From an uncultured Clostridium sp. (lineage in GTDB: Bacteria; Bacillota; Clostridia; UBA1212; UBA1255), in contig USLW01000089.1 of NCBI GenBank assembly GCA_900555605.1, forward strand, positions 1 to 7,700: a stretch of 7,700 nucleotides of DNA, written 5' to 3'. The notes below the pieces were generated by a model. The model was given only the letters and a program-made list of their open reading frames with translations. It searched no databases and had not been told where the DNA came from. A program made the translations under genes and the position numbers. Every line of letters starts with the position of its first letter. Position 1 is the stretch's first letter. Below, in pieces: positions 4,525 to 7,700 of the stretch.

Positions 4525-7374
4525 TTATAATTTTTTTCGTCCCTTTTGCTCCTTGATTTTCAGCAGCGATGAAATCTCCTCATTTTCCATATTATCTGTA
4601 TTTTTCTTTTCCATTTTCTCTCCGGCACTGCTGATTCCGTTATACACGGCTCCGCCGCTCTGCCGCGCCTGCGTACTATGCCGCGCCTCTTTGCCGCGCT
4701 TTATCATTTTATGGCGTTCCGCGGGATTTACCGCGGTCTGCGGCGTTTTCGAATCGGCGCGCCGCGGCTGCCCGGAAACCTGCCCGCGGGAATCCCTGTG
4801 CCCGGCTTTTTGCAGTGCGCCTGTAAACAGCCGTGTCAGATTCAGACGGCGCACCGCAATATCGGCCAGCAGCAGCAGCGTTACAAGAACCAGGAGCAGC
4901 TCCGTAAATGCATGGTATTCCTCAGCACCCTCCAGCTTGATCTTCATAAGCGCCCGGATATCACGATAGATCCTGCCCCCGGAAGCGGCGCATACGGCCT
5001 CAACCACCCCGGAATAACTAAGGAATGCATGATATTCATCACTGTAAGAGGAGGCCAACACCGTATCCTTGCGCATCACCGTCTGCGTCCCGTCCTTCTG
5101 CGTCACATTGATCGTATAATTGCCGTCCTCTGACAGTGGAAAGGACCCCTCATAGGTCCCGAGTCCGGACAGCGTCAGCGGGACGGTTAACTCTTTGCCC
5201 TCCGGCGTAATAACGGAGGCTTCAGTCTGATAATTTTTGTCCGTATAAGGAGAGACCACGGAAATGAAGCCTTTGTCTCCCTCCTGATCCGCTGTTACAA
5301 TACCTGTAGACGGATCCTCCTCTCCGGGAAGAATTCTGTTGACCATGTTCAGAATAAATTCAGTGCCGTGTTCCCACTGCAGCAGCTTCCCAGACCATTT
5401 TCCGCTGAGGTCAGAGGTAAAGGCGGCCGCAAAACCAAGGCCGTACTGCCATTCGGCATATACAGGCCGTTTTTCGTCTGCGGAAAGAACCATCCGGGCC
5501 GCCTGCTTCAGCTCTGTGCCGATGTATCCGTCCAGCTCTGAAAAAGAGGTCAGCTTCTCTGTTACAGGCGAGGAAGCGCCGAAGATCGGGGTAAAAGTTA
5601 CATTATTCATATATTCGCCCATTGCCAGAATCGTCTCCTGCAGCATGATCTCCGGCAGAGATGCCGCATCTACCGCGTTATAGCAGCGGCCCTCCGTCTC
5701 CTCCGCAAGCCTTTTCATCAGTTCTGTATTTGCGCCGTCTCCAACAGCAATCGTCGTCAGCGTGATTTGATGCTCCAGCATTTTACCTGTAATGCCCGAA
5801 GCAACCAGCGCCGCCTCGTCTCCCGGCTGTCCGTCGGAGAGAATGATCATGTGCTTTACCTTCTTATCGCTTTTGCATAACGCATCATAGGCCAAATGCA
5901 CGGCATTGGACATCATGGTACCGCCGCCGGGCGGAATGGTACCGATCTGATTGATTACCGCATCCTTTTCCGCGGCAGAGGTCGGCTTTGCAATCCATAC
6001 CGCATTGTCGGAAAAGGACAGAACCCCTACTTCATCTGTTTTTTTCAAGACATTGACGGCTCTGCGGGCGCCCTCCTTTGCAAGCTCCAGCGCGCTGCCC
6101 GCGCCTTCTCCCATGCTTCCGGAATTGTCTATCAGCAGCATCAGCGCAATATCCGGATTCTCCGTTTCATCTTGGATGTACATATTTACCGGCAGCATTT
6201 CCTCGAGTTTTGTATCTGCCCAGCCGCCGAAAACATAGGACCTGTCCCCGCCGACAGCCAATACGCCGCGGCCCAGCCCGCGGACGTACTGCTCAAGCAG
6301 GATCTCCCAATCCTGCGGAAGCTGCTCACGGGAGGTGTTCATCAGCACAACGCCGTCGTATTTGCGCAGCTCGGTCATGGAAACCGGAACGGATTCCGGC
6401 AGGCTGACGGCATAGCGCACGGCGCCGTCCAGAATTCTGCAAAGCTGCCGGGATTCCTCTCCCGTCCCATCAACAACTAAAATATTCGGCGTCCCCAATA
6501 CCCGTACATAGGAATACATTCTGTTATTGCGCATAATATCGTCACGCGCCGTCTCAATCTCAACCGTATACGCCGCTACGCCGGAGGCTTCCGCTTTTTC
6601 CGTAAATATAAATCTGTTTTTCCCGGCCTGCAGCGTAATATCACGCTGGGAAAGAAGGATATTTTCATGATATAAACGGAGTACCGCTTCTGTCGCGCAG
6701 GTGCTTTCCACCGTCACTGTCAGATCAAACGCTTCCCCTTGATAAAGGAGATTCGGCAGCCGAATATCGCTCACCTGTACTTCATATTCTGCCGGCATCT
6801 CGTTGAGCAGCACCGCATCTACCCGGATGCCCTGGGACGTCAAGGTCCGGGCTGTCCGAACCGCATCCCCTACGGTCTGTTTTCCATCCGTGAGTAAAAT
6901 GATCCGGCGGTTGGTATCTGACGGCAGCATGGCGGCGGCAATCATAAGCGCATCGGCAATATTGGTATGGCCGGCCCGGGGAGCCGTTGCAAACCCCTGG
7001 AAAACGTGTCTCTTTTGTACCGGCAGTTCATAGGAGGTATCATAGCCAAAGGTCATCAGACCAACGGCGGTATTCTGATCTGCGTATTCAAAAATCCGTT
7101 TTACATACTCCGTCATTTCTTTTCTTGTATTTTTTGTACTGTCGGATAGGTCTGCCAGCACTACCACGGAATTTTCTTTTGTCTGCGTTACGGTATGAAA
7201 GCCGGAAAGCGCCAGCACGGCAAGCAGCGCTGCAAGCAGACGCATCCCCAATGAAATCCGATATTTTACCGGAGTCCGGTTTCGGCGCGCCCGCCTGATA
7301 TACGGAATCAGCACGGCAAGCAGCAGAACCGGTAAAATCAGAAGAAAATAAGGGGAGTCCAATTTAATTCTCAC
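4525..7374 (-). CDS. Membrane protein with two VWA domains and a GATase1-like domain
   Basis: This 949-residue protein is anchored by two N-terminal membrane segments (about 5-26 and 40-59) and one C-terminal segment (about 821-841). VWA1 (about 69-192) has a complete MIDAS metal site: DLSDS at 75-79, Thr137 and Asp163 in LLTDG. Residues about 200-290 look like a beta domain. A class I glutamine amidotransferase-like domain follows (about 295-400), ending in GGDRSYVFGG. I see no catalytic Cys at the nucleophile position, so it is probably structural. VWA2 (about 408-587) also has a full MIDAS: DNSGS at 416-420, Thr486 and Asp514 in ILSDG. A second beta-rich region (about 690-780) precedes the last membrane segment, and a basic tail of about 108 residues ends in QKGRKKL. 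The GTG at 7374 is chosen because GGTGGG (7389-7384) lies 9 nt upstream. A TTG at 7398 has no such site. The start overlaps the stop of the BatA-like gene by 11 nt, which suggests translational coupling. Related proteins accompany MoxR/DUF58 genes and are linked to protein assembly or stress, but the exact role is not known. Confidence 0.9.
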   Translation of the reverse strand: MRIKLDSPYFLLILPVLLLAVLIPYIRRARRNRTPVKYRISLGMRLLAALLAVLALSGFHTVTQTKENSVVVLADLSDSTKNTRKEMTEYVKRIFEYADQNTAVGLMTFGYDTSYELPVQKRHVFQGFATAPRAGHTNIADALMIAAAMLPSDTNRRIILLTDGKQTVGDAVRTARTLTSQGIRVDAVLLNEMPAEYEVQVSDIRLPNLLYQGEAFDLTVTVESTCATEAVLRLYHENILLSQRDITLQAGKNRFIFTEKAEASGVAAYTVEIETARDDIMRNNRMYSYVRVLGTPNILVVDGTGEESRQLCRILDGAVRYAVSLPESVPVSMTELRKYDGVVLMNTSREQLPQDWEILLEQYVRGLGRGVLAVGGDRSYVFGGWADTKLEEMLPVNMYIQDETENPDIALMLLIDNSGSMGEGAGSALELAKEGARRAVNVLKKTDEVGVLSFSDNAVWIAKPTSAAEKDAVINQIGTIPPGGGTMMSNAVHLAYDALCKSDKKVKHMIILSDGQPGDEAALVASGITGKMLEHQITLTTIAVGDGANTELMKRLAEETEGRCYNAVDAASLPEIMLQETILAMGEYMNNVTFTPIFGASSPVTEKLTSFSELDGYIGTELKQAARMVLSADEKRPVYAEWQYGLGFAAAFTSDLSGKWSGKLLQWEHGTEFILNMVNRILPGEEDPSTGIVTADQEGDKGFISVVSPYTDKNYQTEASVITPEGKELTVPLTLSGLGTYEGSFPLSEDGNYTINVTQKDGTQTVMRKDTVLASSYSDEYHAFLSYSGVVEAVCAASGGRIYRDIRALMKIKLEGAEEYHAFTELLLVLVTLLLLADIAVRRLNLTRLFTGALQKAGHRDSRGQVSGQPRRADSKTPQTAVNPAERHKMIKRGKEARHSTQARQSGGAVYNGISSAGEKMEKKNTDNMENEEISSLLKIKEQKGRKKL

Positions 7375-7700
7375 GATAGTATACCCACCATTCCGCAATT
7401 GCTAAAATCAATGCCAGCAGCAGCAGATAAGGCCACAGCTCCAGCGTTCCGTTTCCCCTGCCCGTGCCGGCCGGGCCGCCCCCTGTCCCGGACAGAGCGC
7501 CCCCGTTCTCCGTGATGATGCGTTCCGCCGGCGGGATATGCACCGCAAACAGGCCTTTTATATCACGCATCTGTTTCTTATCGTCCGCATTTTGTTCCAC
7601 AGACTGCACAATCGTATAAATGCCCGGCTGCTTTGCACTGTATCCGTTCGGGGGAAACGGCGGAGCCGCCACTGTAATCCTTCCTTCATGATCTTTGATT
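7364..7700 (-). CDS. BatA-like membrane protein, C-terminal 111 residues (5' end outside window)
   Basis: The minus-strand frame is open from the window edge to the TAA at 7366-7364. The GTG at 7672 is only an internal codon, since the frame continues upstream as IKDHEGRITV. Visible features, in order, are a beta-strand segment ending PGIYTIVQS, the strand GLFAVHIPPAERI, a Gly-rich linker, and a final membrane helix LWPYLLLLALILAIAEWWVYY with a short charged end. The LWPYLLL...EWWVY ending and the preceding FAV.(I/F)PP strand are typical of BatA-type proteins of Firmicutes, which carry N-terminal helices and a VWA domain that would lie beyond the right edge. Its end overlaps the start of the dual-VWA gene by 11 nt, so the two are very likely in one operon. 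A different VWA-family membrane protein is possible, because the diagnostic part is missing. Confidence 0.7.
   Translation of the reverse strand, partial: IKDHEGRITVAAPPFPPNGYSAKQPGIYTIVQSVEQNADDKKQMRDIKGLFAVHIPPAERIITENGGALSGTGGGPAGTGRGNGTLELWPYLLLLALILAIAEWWVYYREN

Noticed and set aside
5896..6480. 194-codon open frame on the plus strand within the dual-VWA gene
   Set aside because: It lies entirely antisense to a well-supported VWA coding region with conserved MIDAS motifs, its product is His/Arg/Gln-rich and unlike any family, and there is no ribosome binding site context supporting it.
7364..7672. Complete 102-residue small protein starting at the GTG at 7672
   Set aside because: The frame stays open upstream of that GTG to the window edge, and the content matches the C-terminus of a larger BatA-like protein, so it is a truncated gene and not a small one.

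Overview
The window looks like chromosomal DNA of an anaerobic low-to-mid GC Firmicute, most likely a Clostridia-class gut or environmental bacterium. This is an inference from four things. The promoters are near-consensus sigma-A. The ribosome binding sites are strong and AGGAGGTGA-like. The gene families seen are a BatA-like protein followed by a long VWA/glutamine-amidotransferase-like membrane protein, a DUF4091/GH123-type protein and a CUT1-like solute-binding protein. The cytoplasmic DUF4091 protein is also rich in cysteine. No rRNA, tRNA, CRISPR array, insertion sequence or phage gene was recognised.

Layout, left to right. (1) At the left edge the first 18 codons of a leftward gene begin at 55 behind a good ribosome binding site. 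It diverges from a rightward gene (181-1047) that has its own sigma-A promoter and encodes a 288-residue cytoplasmic protein of unknown function, possibly two SCP2-like domains. (2) That gene converges with a 16-bp gap on a leftward gene (1064-2515) for an exported, CUT1-like solute-binding protein without a lipobox. (3) Upstream of that, on the same strand, is a DUF4091/GH123-like protein (2656-4212) with the family's Asp-Glu pair and no signal peptide. Each of these two genes has its own sigma-A-like promoter, and CCGGT/ACCGG inverted repeats lie upstream of both. (4) A 312-bp intergenic region separates this pair from a leftward two-gene block. That block holds the 3' end of a BatA-like membrane protein (running off the right edge), whose stop codon overlaps the start of a 949-residue membrane protein with two VWA domains and an inactive amidotransferase-like domain between them.

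How the genes may work together. The solute-binding protein and the DUF4091/GH123-like protein could form a small glycan module, one capturing an oligosaccharide outside the cell and the other acting on it or a derivative inside. No permease or ATPase lies in the window, so a transporter would have to be encoded elsewhere. The BatA-like and dual-VWA genes form an apparently co-translated pair of the kind that usually follows MoxR and DUF58 genes, which would lie beyond the right edge. I found no demonstrably new system. The parts most worth following up are the putative tandem SCP2-like protein, the lipobox-less solute-binding protein paired with a cytoplasmic DUF4091 protein, and the inverted repeats near their promoters.
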